Below are positions 21,490 to 34,800 of a stretch of 64,000 bases of DNA, one piece after another. Location: assembly GCA_002946415.1 (NCBI GenBank), contig NJPS01000033.1, forward strand, positions 806,001-870,000, read 5' to 3'. The notes beneath the pieces were generated by a model, which saw only the letters and a list, made by a program, of their open reading frames with translations, was not told the origin of the DNA and did not search any database. This stretch comes from Rutstroemia sp. NJR-2017a BVV2 (Eukaryota > Ascomycota > Leotiomycetes > Helotiales > Rutstroemiaceae). Each line of letters starts with the position of its first letter. The stretch's first letter is position 1. A program made the position numbers and the translations under genes.

Positions 21490-22896
21490 TTACGAAGATT
21501 GAGCAATATCTTTCTTGAGAGTACCAAGGAAAGTGTGCTTCTCTTCAGGGGTTTGGTATGCACCGTGACCGAACTTCGAAGAGGTATCGATCCATTTCAA
21601 CTCAACCTTCTCCAAGGCCTTCCTTGATGTGTGCACGAACATGGATTTTCTGAGAGTCATGATACGCTTCTTGACACCAGGGACGGATCCCTTAAGCATG
21701 ATGAAGTCGTTCTTGACCTCACCATATCTGACGAAACCACCCATACTATATAATGTTAGTATTTCTATTTCACATCAAATACCCGATTTAGGGGGTCACT
21801 TACGGTGTGATGGCCTTCTTGGAAACGTCGAATTCGGTAGCGGCGTTGTTGGGGTCATCACCACGGCCAATACGGTAGACCTTGTGGTTGCATGAGGTAC
21901 GGTGGTGGTATCCGTCTTGACCAGCACGTGCAACAGTCCATTGGACGTGGGCAGGATGCCATGCACCAATACAGGCGACCTTTCGGAGACCCTTGTGTGT
22001 CTTTCTCGGAAGCTTCTTGGTTCCCCATCTGGCAGTAACACCGGTGAAACCGTGACCCTTGGTGACGGCAATGACATCGATCATCTCATCTTGCTCGAAG
22101 ATGGAACCGATCTCAACGGGCTTCTCGAAAAGACCGCTGGCGAAGTCAACCTTGTCAGCAACGCTACCTCCGTTAACTTGGATCTCCATCAAGTGAGCCT
22201 TCTTTTGCTTGAGAGGAGTCTTTCGGATTTGAGTGTGAGCAAGGACACGGACGACAGTGCAGTATTTCTTGATGCGCTCGAGTTCGCGGGTGATGGAGGC
22301 GCCGCTGTTCTCGGAGTGCTTCTTGGCGTACTTGGTGAAAGCCTTCTTCTTGCTCTTGTACCAGTTCTTGTAGAATCTGCGCTTAACTTCGTCGCTCAAA
22401 TGTTCGGCCCAGACGGTGGTGAGGGATCGAAGACCACGAGGAGTCTCAATGTAACCCACTAGACCAACAACGATAACCTAAAAAGATATTAGCCATTGGC
22501 TTGAGCCAAGCGGGCTGCGTTGTTCGTACCGGTGGAGTCTCAATGACAGTGACAGCCTCAACAACCTCCTTCTTGTGTGTTTTCGCACCAGGACGGTCGA
22601 GATCGCGGACAATCGTTGTCATACCAGCCTTGTAGCCAAGAGTGGCAGTAAGGTGGACTGGCTTCTTGGGGTCATCCTTTGGGAAGCTGTAGAGAATTGA
22701 GAGGTTAGCAATTGACCATTTCTGGGGAGCTTTGAATTCGCAGTTGACAAAGTCGATAATTTCTCTCAAAGAGGGGACCAAAAAAAGAAGGGTATATGCT
22801 TCACCTCTTAACCTTTCCGCGATGACGGGCTGCTCTCTTGCGAGGAAGATAGGCAAGAGATCCGTGACGGGGAGCTTCGAATTTTCGGTGCGACAT
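21490..22896 (-). CDS. RPL3: 60S ribosomal protein uL3
   Basis: Cytosolic large-subunit protein near the peptidyl-transferase centre. Exons 22805-22896, 22530-22686, 21804-22477 and 21490-21745 total 1179 nt (392 residues), close to yeast Rpl3 (387). It starts [20 protein letters not shown], the invariant N-terminus. The W-finger region is intact ([36 protein letters not shown]), as is the histidine-bearing GQDGYHHRT. The C-terminus is [13 protein letters not shown]. Intron 1 (118 nt) is longer than usual, as often in ribosomal protein genes. Codon choice is strongly C-ending and gives long antisense open frames that are not genes. Its 5' flank is shared with the 3' end of the MFS exporter gene. 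Confidence 0.97.
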
Positions 22897-23600
22897 GTTG
22901 GCGGTGGTCGACTTTTCTTGATGATGAGGTTCGAAAGTTCGAAGATTTCAGAAAAAGTTCGCAAAGAGCATTGTGGGAGAGGTTTCGAGCTAACGGAGAC
23001 GCTAGCGAGACTTGGCGGTACCGTAAGCGAATTGCCCTTTCTGCACGTGAGCAGCATTTAAGACCCGCTTTTCTGCCAATGCGTTGACTTTTAGTTGGTG
23101 CGGCGAGCTTTTGTTTGTAGAAACCTCTAAATTGAGACTTTGCTGGAAAGTTCCTCAATGTCCTCGGGGAGTTGTCCCTTTATTGCGGAAAGCTGTTGTC
23201 ACCGGAGGAAAGGGTAAGCCAGAGGATATCAGAAAGATGTGCAGAACTGCGTTTGAGGATCATTTGAAAATTGATTTATTACAAAATTAAAAGCTATGTA
23301 TGAGCGTTACCCCTCCTTTCCATCGCATCTCTAACACAGCCGCTTTCAGATAACGTGCAGGGGCTTTTTGTTCTTGCTAAACGAAGGTCCATGAGGAACT
23401 GCGACATTGTAGTCCTTTGGTTATTCAATCTTTCTTTTGTGCGTTGTATTCAGCCTATTATTTATGGTAGTGGAGAGCCCCTTTCAGTCTATTATATATA
23501 CACAATCGCTACTTTCTGGGCATAATCTCGTCAGTCTAGCGACTTTCGTGTGTCTAACACAATCTATTATCAATTCGATTCTCACTCTTCCGTTCGGTGT
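22897..23600. promoter_or_regulatory. RPL3 promoter and exporter 3' flank
   Basis: 704 bases between the RPL3 ATG (minus) and the stop of the upstream minus-strand MFS gene. Expected to hold the ribosomal-protein promoter. No tRNA or small gene noticed. Confidence 0.45.
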
Positions 23601-25645
23601 CTAGGCTGCACCTCCCATCGAAACCTTCCCCCTCAGATTTCTCCATTTGCTTGCTAGAGATATGAAGAATGCGAGTCCAGCACAAGCAATAGCGATTGCG
23701 TAAGTTACTTTGAGTCCCGAAAGGTAAGCAGTAACTATTCCTTCAATCGTGGGGCCTGTCTTTCCGAACACATTTCTCAGTTCTGTGACTCCCACACTCA
23801 ATACTGCCGCCGGGACCACTTCTGGGGCATCGTGTGGGAGAACATGGAGTATGCGATTTGCGAAAGCGACCTCTGCAATCGAGATGAAGAAGGCACCTCC
23901 TATGGTCTGTAAGAAGAGGACCATAGCAGTTACGGAGGAGAGATCGCTAGGTTCCACCACCGCTTGTGCAGAGATGACGGGAATCTGAAAGCCAAAACCA
24001 ACTGCCAGACCAACAAGCGCTTGGTAACCTATCCATTCACCAGAACTTGAATGGAGCGATAGTGTGTATAGAAGGCCGCATCCGATCGTTGCACCTAATC
24101 CACTGACAATCATGAAAGGAACACTGTGCAGCGTTAGTCTAGGAAGAGAGATTCTAAGTTAGATGCGGGACACTCACAAATGACCATATGCAGAAATCAA
24201 ACCCCCGGAGGCTATCGTTGCGATTGTTACTCCGATAATCGCAGGGAGATTTCGGACACCGGACTGAGAAGCCGACACCCCAGAAACAACCTGGAAGTAT
24301 ATCGGGAGGTAGTAGAGCAGCAGGAACCATGCTCCTCCCAAGAAGAAAACATATGCCATTCCGACAGAAACTGTACGATCTTTCAACAACCGACCAACAA
24401 TAATCCCTCTTTCACCCTGAAAGTATTGAATTACGAGGAACGCGATGAGCAAAAGAACGAATCCAACGAGGGTACCGATAACATCGGCAGACTTCCATGA
24501 TTTTGTTTGACCTCCCCACTGAAGAGCGAGGAAGAAACAGACGAGACTGGCCATGATGGTAAAGGTTCCAGGGAAGTCCATTTGGAGGATCTTTTCCTTG
24601 AGGGTGGCAGGTGTGGGAACTGCGGATGGAGGTGTGGAAAAGACTACAGGATTCACATGTTAGCGATTGCCATTTGTAATACACTAGGTGGCGCCATAGA
24701 ATAGGAATTATCGCTGACTTACAGAACAGGATGATAGCTCCAGCTACACCACCGATGGGTAGATTGATGTAGAAGCACCATCTCCAACTCAACTTATCCG
24801 CGAACACACCGCCAAGAAGAGGTCCGACGACAGATGCGACTCCATACGAGGCGCCTAGCAATCCTGTGAAGGCAGCTCGGTGGTGAGGTCTCGCTGCAAA
24901 CGCGATGATAGTGTATGCTCCAGAAGCAATGCCTGCGCCACCCAAACCAGCTATTGCCCTTCCGACGATAAGAGTGGTGCTGTTTGGTGCGACTCCTGTG
25001 TAATCGTCAGTTGAGTTCGACTAAAATAGTCATTGGAAGGGACAACATACCGCAGATTAAGCTGCCCAGTTCAAATGCGAAGATGGATAGAAGGAAGGTG
25101 GTTTTCAACGGAAAGTATTTGTACGCTTTCCCCCAGGTCGATTGGAAAGAGCCGACCGTGAGAAAGAAAGCAGAGCCATACCAGCCCACAAGATCGATAC
25201 CGTGGAATTGGTCTGTAATCTTTGGGATAGCGGTTGCCTATATTCCTGTTAGGCTTATGATCTCCTACTCGAAGCCATTGCTCCAGTAGATGTGGGACAA
25301 TCGACGAGTCGCGGACATCCCATGGAACAGGACTCATGAAACGAATGGGCTCGATTCAAGATTAGAGGAACTTACCACAATAGTCATGTCCAAGGCTACA
25401 AGAAAGATACTCAGCACCAAGGCAACCACAATCATCACCATCTTCATAGCCTTCGGATAATCTGTATCGTCAACCTCCTCCCCGGTTTTGACCTCTCCAT
25501 TCTCTAGCTTCGCGTCATCTGTGCTCTTCTTCTCGACTGCGATACCTCCATTCTTTCCCCCAGATACGGAGTCCCGAACTGAGGGTGCAGCGCTCTTCTC
25601 CAAGTCCGTATCTGATACTAATGTTTCTGCTCTTGATGTAGACAT
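23601..25645 (-). CDS. MFS exporter of the DHA2 (14-spanner) drug:H+ antiporter family
   Basis: Membrane efflux pump for small toxic or secondary metabolites. Exons 25376-25645, 25051-25237, 24723-24995, 24178-24643 and 23601-24123 total 1719 nt (572 residues). A hydrophilic charged N-terminus (1-65) precedes helix 1 ([22 protein letters not shown]). The motif [14 protein letters not shown] is characteristic of DHA2. Motif C region: [19 protein letters not shown]; then [13 protein letters not shown], a very strong DHA2 signature. Fourteen hydrophobic segments can be counted. No biosynthetic genes adjoin, so a role in a metabolite cluster is not supported; general resistance is more likely. 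The substrate is unknown. Confidence 0.93.
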
Positions 25646-26861
25646 GTTTCCCGTTTTGCCTGGATCGATTCAAGTGTCGAGATAAGGGAGAAATGACAAG
25701 CAATCAGGGGCAGTATCGATCAATCAGCAATGGGAACCAGCAATATTGGTCTCGGAAGAGCGAAGCGGAAGTCATATATATACATATGATATTTCATTCT
25801 CAGCAAGGCTACAACTGTTATCTAATATTTCTCAAGCCCTTGTCCCACGCCATTTCTGCCCTGTTAGATATGCCTGCTCGGCGGTGATTCACAAAGAAAA
25901 TCCATTTCACCCTTGCTTACGAGATCCGCGGGGAGAACAATCCTCGAATGTACAAGCTAAGCCCTAAGTCCGTACATCCGCATATCAATACGGATCTCGT
26001 TTCGCTGCAAGCATTTCTTCGGCAGGAAGCGCTTACATGATAAAAGTCCACGACCCGACGGCACGGAGCTTGGGAGGCTTAACTCCAAAAATCCTGGATA
26101 CTGCATATCGAGACATGTCGAGTCCTGTTACTCGTCAGATTTAAAATTTCTCTGTGCGTAAAGGTGAGATACTCGTCAGAAAGGCCCCTTTGAAAGTCTT
26201 CAATCCGCCGTACACGGACAAAGGTCGTGGAATGTTCGGCGGGCGACGGCGGTCGAACACAAATGATTACCTGAGCAGTAACATTTTCAACATGAAGCCT
26301 CGCGTTTGATGAATTTCAAATCGCAAAAGGAAACAGTTGGTTCATTTTTGTCAAGGTAACGCAATACGCAATGATTAGAATGGAGGTTTATTCGGACTCA
26401 ATCTTGGCAAGTGCATGAGGTTTTGGTCTCCGCAAATAACCTTAGCTTCGCAAAGCAGTCAGCCTCAGTGACAAATTTCGTTGATGCGTTTAGGGAAATG
26501 GTAAACAAAATATCAGCATGATCGACATCGGGATGAAATGGGTTCTAGGTGGGGTAACTTGCTGTTCATGATTCATCGCACGGAGTGAGATTGACATATA
26601 ACGTCCGTAAAGCTAGCTCGGCGACGTCGAGCTTACATACTAGTCCAGACTACTTCCGAAAATAAGTATGATCCCATTGTTGAGAGTAGAGATTCAACAA
26701 ATTCCAGAAGAACTCGCTATTGCTTGCCAGGGGCTCATCATTCCATTGCTTCATCTAATCATACTCCATTAACCATTGTCGTAGTCATCGTGTTCGTCAA
26801 GGGGGCAGTTATTCCAAATTTGATCCCAAACACCCAAAAGCAACCTGATCCTTCTAGGACT
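25646..26861. other. Intergenic region (exporter promoter, chitinase 3' flank)
   Basis: 1.2 kb without a supported gene. The left part should be the promoter of the minus-strand exporter; the right end is the 3' flank of the minus-strand chitinase gene. Confidence 0.45.
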
Positions 26862-28535
26862 TCAACTTGTCAAACCATCCTTCGCCCAAGCAATTATATC
26901 TTTCCCTCCCTCAGTGTTCGCCTGTCCTTCTGGTCCCTAGTATGAGTAGATTAGCGGTCGGACAACATCATCAAGGCGTTCTCCAGGGCTACTCACAGCC
27001 CAGAACATAACCCCACCGAAGTTGCCGAAACCCTGATCGGCAACATCACTTACAACTTTCTTCATTTCTTTGGCTCCTCCTATGTTTGCATACGCTGTTG
27101 GGCCTGCTTGACTCCACTATACCGAGAGCCGGATTAGCATGGATCCACACATCCACAAAACCCCTCAAACATACCGCAGGAGCACCCAAGAACCACTTCC
27201 CAACGCCTTTCTCTAGCGCGTTCGCCCACTGTCTCAAACTCGCCTCGTACCCCATGGAACCTATATCACACGAAGGGTTATTGTAGAACTGGACAAACAC
27301 AAAATCACAAAGAAGGAGCATATCTGTGGGGTTTGACTCATCTGGAAACGGGCACTGTGGTGCTGAAGATAGGTAATATGATTTGTCGGAGGCGCTTGCA
27401 AAGAGCGAGCGGAAGGTTCTGGCTAATGTTGTGTATGAATCCGGGTGTTTGTCCTCGTTATCTGGCCTTGAAATTAACACTTTCACAACTATAGAACGGG
27501 AACGAAGATAATACCTATGTCGAATCCATCCAGTACACTTTTCCCAAATGGCCTCAATCCTTCATCGAGAGCTCCTAACGGGCCGAACAGTCCCCAAATC
27601 ACCTTCGCAAAAGCAACGGCCTCTTCATCGGTGGCGAAAGCTATCTGTCCAGTAGAACCGCCAGTACTCAGTAAAACCTTCTTCCCCAAACCCTGACATG
27701 TCTCAATCTGCTTTGCCAAATCAGGACATCGGAGCAGTCCCGGTGCTTTCTCCGCCATGATGGGTGTTTGATCGAAGTTACACGCGGCGCCGAAATTCAC
27801 CGCAGGGTAGTCGCCGCCTGATTTTGCTGCGACCACGAAGGCGAGTATCACGATATCGATGTTGGGATCGGAACACTGGGCTGTAAGAGAGGATGAGGAT
27901 GTTAGCGGGGATTGAGCGAAGTATACGACTATGTTGCTCGAGGATCTTGCATCGAACTTGTGGGCAATCTCAGATGTTGATTCTGTTGCTGCTGTTGCCG
28001 TGCTAGTTGCATCCACAACGCTGTCGGTTGGAACATCGCTTGAATACCAAAGCGCCTCAGACGTAATCGTTGCAATGTTCTCCAATGTGGTCGCTGATTC
28101 GTATATAAATGTCGATATTATCGTACCCGCGTCTTCTGGTTGTTGATCTATAGTACTCGGAACAGGCGTTTCTGGTACAGTTACTGGCGGTGACTCTTCG
28201 CCAAAGTTGTTGATTAAATTCACCAGTTGGCGTTCCAATTCTTGTATCATCTGTAGTACATTTTCGAGCTCATGTTTAATTGCTATATTGCTGCTGGGAT
28301 CCTCTTCCTGTCTTTTGTTAATATCGTCAATGGGGCAGACATACCTCTGCAGGGTTTCCAAGTCGGATAGACTGGTTTGTATATCAGGTATCGTCACTTC
28401 TACTCGTGTTGCAGGGTAATGCGTTTTTCGTAGATACGGCGGTATTGCCGGAATTCTAGCTGCCAAGGTGACAGATTCGTGAAAGGATATGCAAAGAAAA
28501 GCTGTAAGAATAGTGGTGCGAAAGATATAATTCAT
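26862..28535 (-). CDS. Secreted GH18 chitinase (class III/hevamine-like) with a long N-terminal extension
   Basis: Hydrolyses chitin beta-1,4 bonds by the substrate-assisted GH18 mechanism. Exons 27515-28535, 27175-27461, 26997-27116 and 26862-26936 total 1503 nt (500 residues). A signal peptide at 1-26 (RTTILTAFLCISFHESVTLAA) is followed by about 170 residues not seen in classical class III enzymes. These hold a possible Kex2 site (KR before QEED), a likely coiled coil (IKHELENVLQMIQELERQLV) and a Ser/Thr-rich linker. The barrel starts near 198 (SSNIVVYFAQSP). The catalytic motif DGFDIDNE (about 336-343) is split by intron 1; Asp341 and Glu343 are restored only after splicing. KVLLSTGGSTG, FVQFYNNPSC and GNFGGVMFWAGPEG are family blocks. 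No GPI signal or chitin-binding module. The upstream in-frame TTG is not a start. Confidence 0.9.
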
Positions 28536-29704
28536 GATTGATAAGTTAATTGAAGATAATTTGTTTTCGAGAAATAGTTTTGGATCAAAGTGCAATAAAG
28601 ATCAATTGCATATAGGTGCTTCAAAATAGTAAACAGACTTGCATAGCAACGGGGGGTCTGCACCTAGGAATGTGGCTGTCGACCATAGATCTGGACTTCG
28701 ATACTTAAGGAATGCAACAGCAGCACGAGGTCGACCAGCACCCGAGTCGCTGAGGCATCCCCGAAATGAAGCCACATGAACATTCGGCCGGACCACATAC
28801 CGCCGTTAACGTACTAGGTGTTCGCAGATGCTTTAGATATCGATTCTGAGCCCCAGGAGTCAAGTTACTGTTGCCCCTTGTAGAGCTTTCCGAGAAGACC
28901 TGACCATTGGCTCTCCTGGTGTTTATGTAGAAGGTAGACATAAAGCATGTACCACGTTCAATGGGTCACCTCAATCAGCAAAGTTTTTGCAGTATCTCCA
29001 GGACGGGAGAGCAAAGTCTCCACGCTTGCCAAGCCACTTGACCCGAGGAGCGGCACTGATGTTGAGGTTGCTAAAACACAGCCGAGAGACAAAGGTCCTT
29101 ATTGAAGTATTTGGCTATTCTGGCATTTGCCTCGCTCGCTTTGCAGAAGCAATTTCGTTGATCACTCTATAAAAATTGAGATACGAACCCAAGATCTTGT
29201 CTCTACCAGAAACCCCAATGCGGATCCGGTAATGCCTCGGCAGTCGGGTAAGTCAATATGTCCCCTCATCGGTACATAGACAGACATGAAGAATAAGAAC
29301 TCTAAAATCAAGCATAAATAAATGTCAGAGTTCGCTATGGAGATAGGATTTTAGATTTATTGCCGCAAGATATCCACAAAGGAAGCTGCTGGAGAAACCG
29401 CAGAACGATTTCACCCCACTTTTGTTGCCCGCTAACTCATTCATCGACATCATCTTCCATGATAAATTGGATTTAGCCACCCCACCAAAAGCCATTGACT
29501 ATGCTGTCATCTCAATATCTGTATGATTAGTGCCATATCATATTCCGGAGTTAGGTAGACTTTCCACAGATATCCTGCAATTCCATCGGCCGAAAGCAAA
29601 GAAAGAGGGACTTAGTCGGGGTTTAAAGTTTCGATTAAGTACGTGGCGGAGAAGATCGTGACGACGCTCTTTGTTCAGGATTATACAGGATTATACATAT
29701 AAAG
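28536..29704. promoter_or_regulatory. Divergent intergenic region chitinase / alcohol dehydrogenase
   Basis: 1.17 kb holding both promoters. A TTATACAGGATTATACAT direct repeat lies at about 29679-29698, just before the dehydrogenase ATG. No gene seen. Confidence 0.4.
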
Positions 29705-30966
29705 ATGTCGGATTCTACGAAATCTCCTGCTTCTGTTGCCACAGACAGAATACTATCACTCACAAATCACTTCAAAGAATCATTGAATCCAGCAGACGAC
29801 TTACATAAAGCAAAGATGACCGACTACAAGTTCCAAGGATGGCTGGCATTGGACAAGGAGGCTGTCAAGGGCAAAATGGTTTGGCAAGAGTATGAACCAA
29901 AAACCTGGACAGAGGATGATATCGATATAAAAGTTACCCATTGTGGTATTTGCGGATCTGATCTTCATACTCTTCGCTCGGGATGGGTGTGTACTCCCCA
30001 CCAAAAATCGAGGCTGGTCATGGATAATAGCTAATCGCACGAAACTAGGGTGCAACATTATACCCGTGCTGCGTAGGTCACGAGGTTGTTGGTACCGCTG
30101 TCAAGGTTGGAAAAAATGTCAAGCACATCAATCTTGGTGACCGATGCGGTGTGGGTGCACAGTCCAGTTCTTGCTTGAAGCCAGATTGCGAGGAATGTGC
30201 AAGTGGAATGGAGAACCACTGTACTAAAATGGTTGGAACCTATAATGGGAAGTACCCAGATGGTTCAAAATCATATGGTGGCTACGCAGATTATTGTCGT
30301 GCTCCAGCCCACTTCGTTGTCAAGATCCCCGACGGACTGTCCTCGGCTGAAGCGGCTCCCATGCTCTGTGGTGGTGTTACTACCTGGAGCCCACTTGTGC
30401 ACAACGGAGCTGGTCCCAACAAAAGAGTTGGTATCGTTGGTATCGGAGGACTTGGGCACTTCGGTCTGTTGTGGGCCAAGGGCCTGGGTTGTAAGGAGGT
30501 TGTCGCTATCTCTCGAACAAGTTCCAAGAAAGCCGATGCGGAGAAGATGGGTGCGACCAAGTTTATTGCGACCGATGAGGATGAAGACTGGGCAAAGAAG
30601 AACGCCAGGTCTCTCGATCTGATTGTCTCCACAGTCTCGAGCCCCAAGATGCCTATTGCCAAATATCTCAGTCTTCTAAAAACGAAAGGAGAATTCATCC
30701 AGGTTGGAGCGCCTGAGGATGTCATTCCACCATTGAACATGTTCGCGTTCATTGGCAAGGGTGTTAAGCTTGGAGGAAGTGCTATTGGTACGCCAAGGGA
30801 GATCAGTGAGATGTTGGAATTCGCCGCAAAGAACAATATCCACCCTTTCATTCAGGAGCGACCCCTATCGGAGGCAAACCAGGCAGTAATAGATATGGAA
30901 GAGGGAAAGGCTCGTTATCGTTATGTCCTGGTGAACGAGAAGCACGCGAAGGAGCTGAAGAATTAG
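29705..30966 (+). CDS. Zinc-dependent NADP(H) alcohol dehydrogenase, ADH6/cinnamyl-alcohol-dehydrogenase type
   Basis: Medium-chain reductase that probably reduces aldehydes (aromatic, furfural-type) to alcohols using NADPH. Exons 29705-29986 and 30049-30966 total 1200 nt (399 residues). The splice joins R-S-G-W to G-A-T-L-Y-P. Catalytic zinc ligands: Cys in HCGICGSDLHT and the His-Glu of VGHEVVG. The structural zinc lobe shows four cysteines (CLKPDCEECASGMENHC). The Rossmann motif is GIGGLGHFGLLWAKGLG. The C-terminus is DMEEGKARYRYVLV. Yeast ADH6 is about 360 residues; here a 37-residue leader precedes an in-frame MTDYKFQGWL at 29816, so translation may start at either ATG, with the longer form possibly organelle-targeted. 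Substrate not determinable. Confidence 0.92.
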
Positions 30967-31811
30967 GAAAACCAGGTGAGAATGGTGGAATGGAGATATA
31001 ATAGGAAGTGTATACATAGAGTATTAGAATAGTGTTTATAAACAAATTTCATCCATCGCATACGTCTTACCAAGACCAAACCAGAATAGTTGTGCTTAAC
31101 TGGGTACCTAGCAACATTGCCGTGATCTTGGAGTACAGGTGGCCATTGCAAGGAGACTCTGGTGATACTTCGCAGTAATGAATCATCTCAAACATGATCA
31201 GACACCATGCGATCAAGTATCTACTTTGGTATCAGTGAATTTACTGATCCACTTGCACTTTAGCATCACAGAAGTCTCTCCCCGTAGCATCTTGCCATCG
31301 GTAGGATTTACCAGCCTGTTGCCCCAAATACCAAAGGCTCTGGAAGGAACCTTTTTCAAATGGAAAAGAATTCCTTACTGTCGAAAAGTGTGATGAAGAT
31401 GATCTTTTTGTGGGCGTCGGAGCGTGAGGTTATCTCCGAAATCGGATAAACTCTAATCCGCTAGTGGTTCCGAAAGGCAAACGGGACTCTCAAATCGCGT
31501 GCGGTCAGCTCGAATTATTTCTGTGCCTGATTAATCTCTACCTTGAACCTTGAGACTTGAGTTTATCAGCGACTTCGATATAGAGACGTTGCACTGTAGC
31601 AGGTGTCCTTTCATTAAGCCTGTCTATAACCTTTATGCAATTGTTTCTTTGTTCTTAAAGGTCCTTCAGGTCCTGAGGACGCGCCAATCTTTGTTTGGAA
31701 GCGATAGCTCACCTTTCGCCTTGCGACAAAGTCAACTCTCCGCCCCCCTTCGATATTCAATCTCCCAACAAAGCGAAGATCCTACATACAAGCTACTCTA
31801 TACAACACAAG
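30967..31811. promoter_or_regulatory. RPB2 promoter / ADH 3' flank
   Basis: 845 bases without a supported gene. An in-frame ATG at 31695 upstream of the RPB2 start would add 39 residues unlike any RPB2 N-terminus and is not used. Confidence 0.45.
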
Positions 31812-34800
31812 ATGGCGGATTACGAGGAAGGATACGAATATGATGATTATGGGGATGAAGATGCAGCAGGCATCACGGCCGAGGACTGCTGGACGGTTAT
31901 TTCTTCTTTCTTCGAGTCCAAAGGCCTCGTCTCTCAACAGCTGGACTCCTTCGATGAATTCGTTGCTACAACCATGCAGGAACTTGTCGAGGAGAATTCC
32001 CAGCTTACTCTGGATCAAAACAATCCTCCTTCATCCGATGACAATCCCATCGCCCTCCGCCGATACGAAATCAACTTTGGAACGGTTCTACTCTCTCGAC
32101 CTGTCATGACGGAAGGTGATGGAAGTACACAGGTTATGCTTCCACAAGAAGCCCGCCTGCGAAATCTTACCTACTCCAGTCCTTTATACCTTGAAATGAC
32201 AAAGAGTGTCCAAGTTGCCGTAGAGCGACCCGTTCCTCTGAATGAGCTTGACGAGGAGCAAGAAGCAGAACTCGCCAGAGGTGGCGAACATCCTACGAGA
32301 TTGGTTTGGGAATATGAAGAGGGCGGTAGTATAGACTCAGACAAAGGCGGCCCCGCGCCTGACCGAGTCTACATTGGGAAGCTGCCAATTATGCTCAAAT
32401 CGAAATACTGTATCTTGAAGGACCTCGACGAAGATGACCTTTACGCATGGAATGAGTGTCCTTATGACCAGGGCGGATACTTCATCATCAACGGAAGTGA
32501 GAAGGTCCTCATTGCACAGGAGCGTAGTGCCGCCAACATTGTCCAGGTTTTCAAGAAACCAGCTCTCAGCGCCGTATCCTATATCGCGGAAATTCGAAGT
32601 GCTCTGGAAAAGGGTTCACGACTTATTTCTTCTTTAACCCTCAAGCTCTTCGATAAGGGCGACAGTCAGCGTGGAGGCTTCGGTAAAACTGTCAAGTCAA
32701 CTTTGCCCTACGTCAAGGCAGATATCCCAATAGGCATTGTCTTCCGTGCTCTTGGTGTGGTTTCGGATGAGGATATCTTGAACCATATCTGCTACGATCG
32801 CAACGATACGCAGATGCTCGAGATGTTGAAGCCTTGTATTGAGGAAGCTTTCGTCATCCAAGACCGTGAAGTAGCATTAGATTTCATTGGGCGGAGAGGA
32901 AACGCTACAAATCTTCCCTACGACAAGCGTGTCAAATACGCTCGTGACATTATGCAGAAAGAATTACTTCCGCACATTTCACAAAAGGAAGGTAGCGAAA
33001 CCCGAAAAGCCTTCTTCCTCGGTTACATGGTCCACAAGCTCTTCCAATGTGTCCTTGGTCGCCGGGAAACCGATGATCGAGATCACTTCGGCAAGAAGCG
33101 TCTGGATCTTGCCGGTCCTCTGCTTGCGAAGCTTTTTAGGAATTTGTTCCGCCGATTGACTACGGACGTTTATAGGTATTTACAGCGTTGCGTTGAGAAC
33201 GGCAGGGAGTTCAACATGACGTTGGGAGTGAAATCTACAACGATCACAAACGGTCTGAAGTACTCTTTGGCCACAGGAAACTGGGGTGACCAGAAGAAAG
33301 CAGCAAGCTCGACGGCCGGTGTGTCTCAAGTGCTGAACAGATATACTTTCGCATCCACACTTTCCCATTTGCGTCGGACGAATACTCCCATTGGTCGTGA
33401 TGGAAAGATTGCCAAGCCTCGTCAATTGCACAACACTCATTGGGGTTTGGTTTGCCCGGCCGAGACTCCTGAAGGACAGGCTTGCGGTCTTGTGAAGAAC
33501 TTGGCCCTGATGTGCTATGTTACGGTTGGTACACCAAGCGACCCAATCATTGAATTCATGATTCAACGAAATATGGAAGTATTAGAAGAGTACGAACCGC
33601 TACGGTCTCCAAATGCAACCAAAATTTTCGTCAATGGTGTTTGGGTTGGTGTCCACCGAGAGCCAAGCCACTTGGTCAAGTGTGTCCAGGATCTTCGTCG
33701 TTCACATTTGATCTCCCATGAAGTTTCTCTCATCAGAGAAATTCGTGATCGAGAATTCAAGATCTTCACCGACGCGGGCAGGGTATGCAGACCTTTGTTC
33801 GTTATCGATAATGACCCCGATAGTCCTAATAAAGGTAATTTGGTACTGAACAAGGACCATATACGCAAACTGGAAGAAGATCAATCTCTACCTGCCAACA
33901 TGGATCCAGAAGACCGCCAGGCGGCGGGATACTATGGCTTCCAAGGGCTCATCAATGATGGTGTGGTGGAATACTTGGATGCTGAGGAAGAGGAAACAGT
34001 CATGATTACCATGACACCTGAAGATTTGGATATTTCTCGACAGCTCCAAGCTGGTTATGAACTCCGACCCGATACAAGCGGTGATCTTAACAAGCGTGTC
34101 AAGGCGCCGATCAATCCCACCGCGCACATCTGGACTCATTGTGAAATTCATCCCAGTATGATCTTGGGAATTTGCGCAAGCATTATTCCTTTCCCTGATC
34201 ACAACCAGGTAAGCATTAATTTGCAGTTTAATGTAGTTCGTAAGCTAATGAGTCCTTTGCAAAGTCTCCTCGTAATACCTACCAATCTGCTATGGGTAAA
34301 CAAGCAATGGGAGTCTTCCTTACTAATTTTGATGTCCGCATGGATACCATGGCCAACATTCTTTACTATCCTCAAAAACCACTTGCCACGACTCGCTCAA
34401 TGGAGTTCCTCAAATTCAGAGAACTGCCTGCGGGTCAAAATGCTATCGTCGCAATTATGACTTACTCGGGTTACAATCAAGAAGATTCCGTCATCATGAA
34501 CCAAAGCAGTATCGATCGTGGGCTGTTCCGAAGTTTGTTCTATCGAGCATACACCGACCAAGAGAAGCGTATTGGTATGAATGTCGTCGAGCAGTTTGAA
34601 AAGCCATATCGGTCAGACACTCTCAAACTCAAGCAAGGTACATATGACAAGCTCGATGATGATGGAATCATTGCACCGGGTATTCGTGTCACTGGTGCCG
34701 ACATTATTATCGGTAAAACTGCGCCAATTGCGCCTGACTCGGAAGAACTGGGTCAGCGTACCAAAGCTCATATTAAGCGCGATGCATCAACACCTTTGCG

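Noticed and set aside
21902..22462. 186-codon plus-strand open frame
   Set aside because: Antisense to RPL3 exon 3, produced by its biased codon use.
23601..25645. Secondary-metabolite cluster around the DHA2 exporter
   Set aside because: Neighbours are a ribosomal protein and a chitinase; no synthase or tailoring genes in reach.
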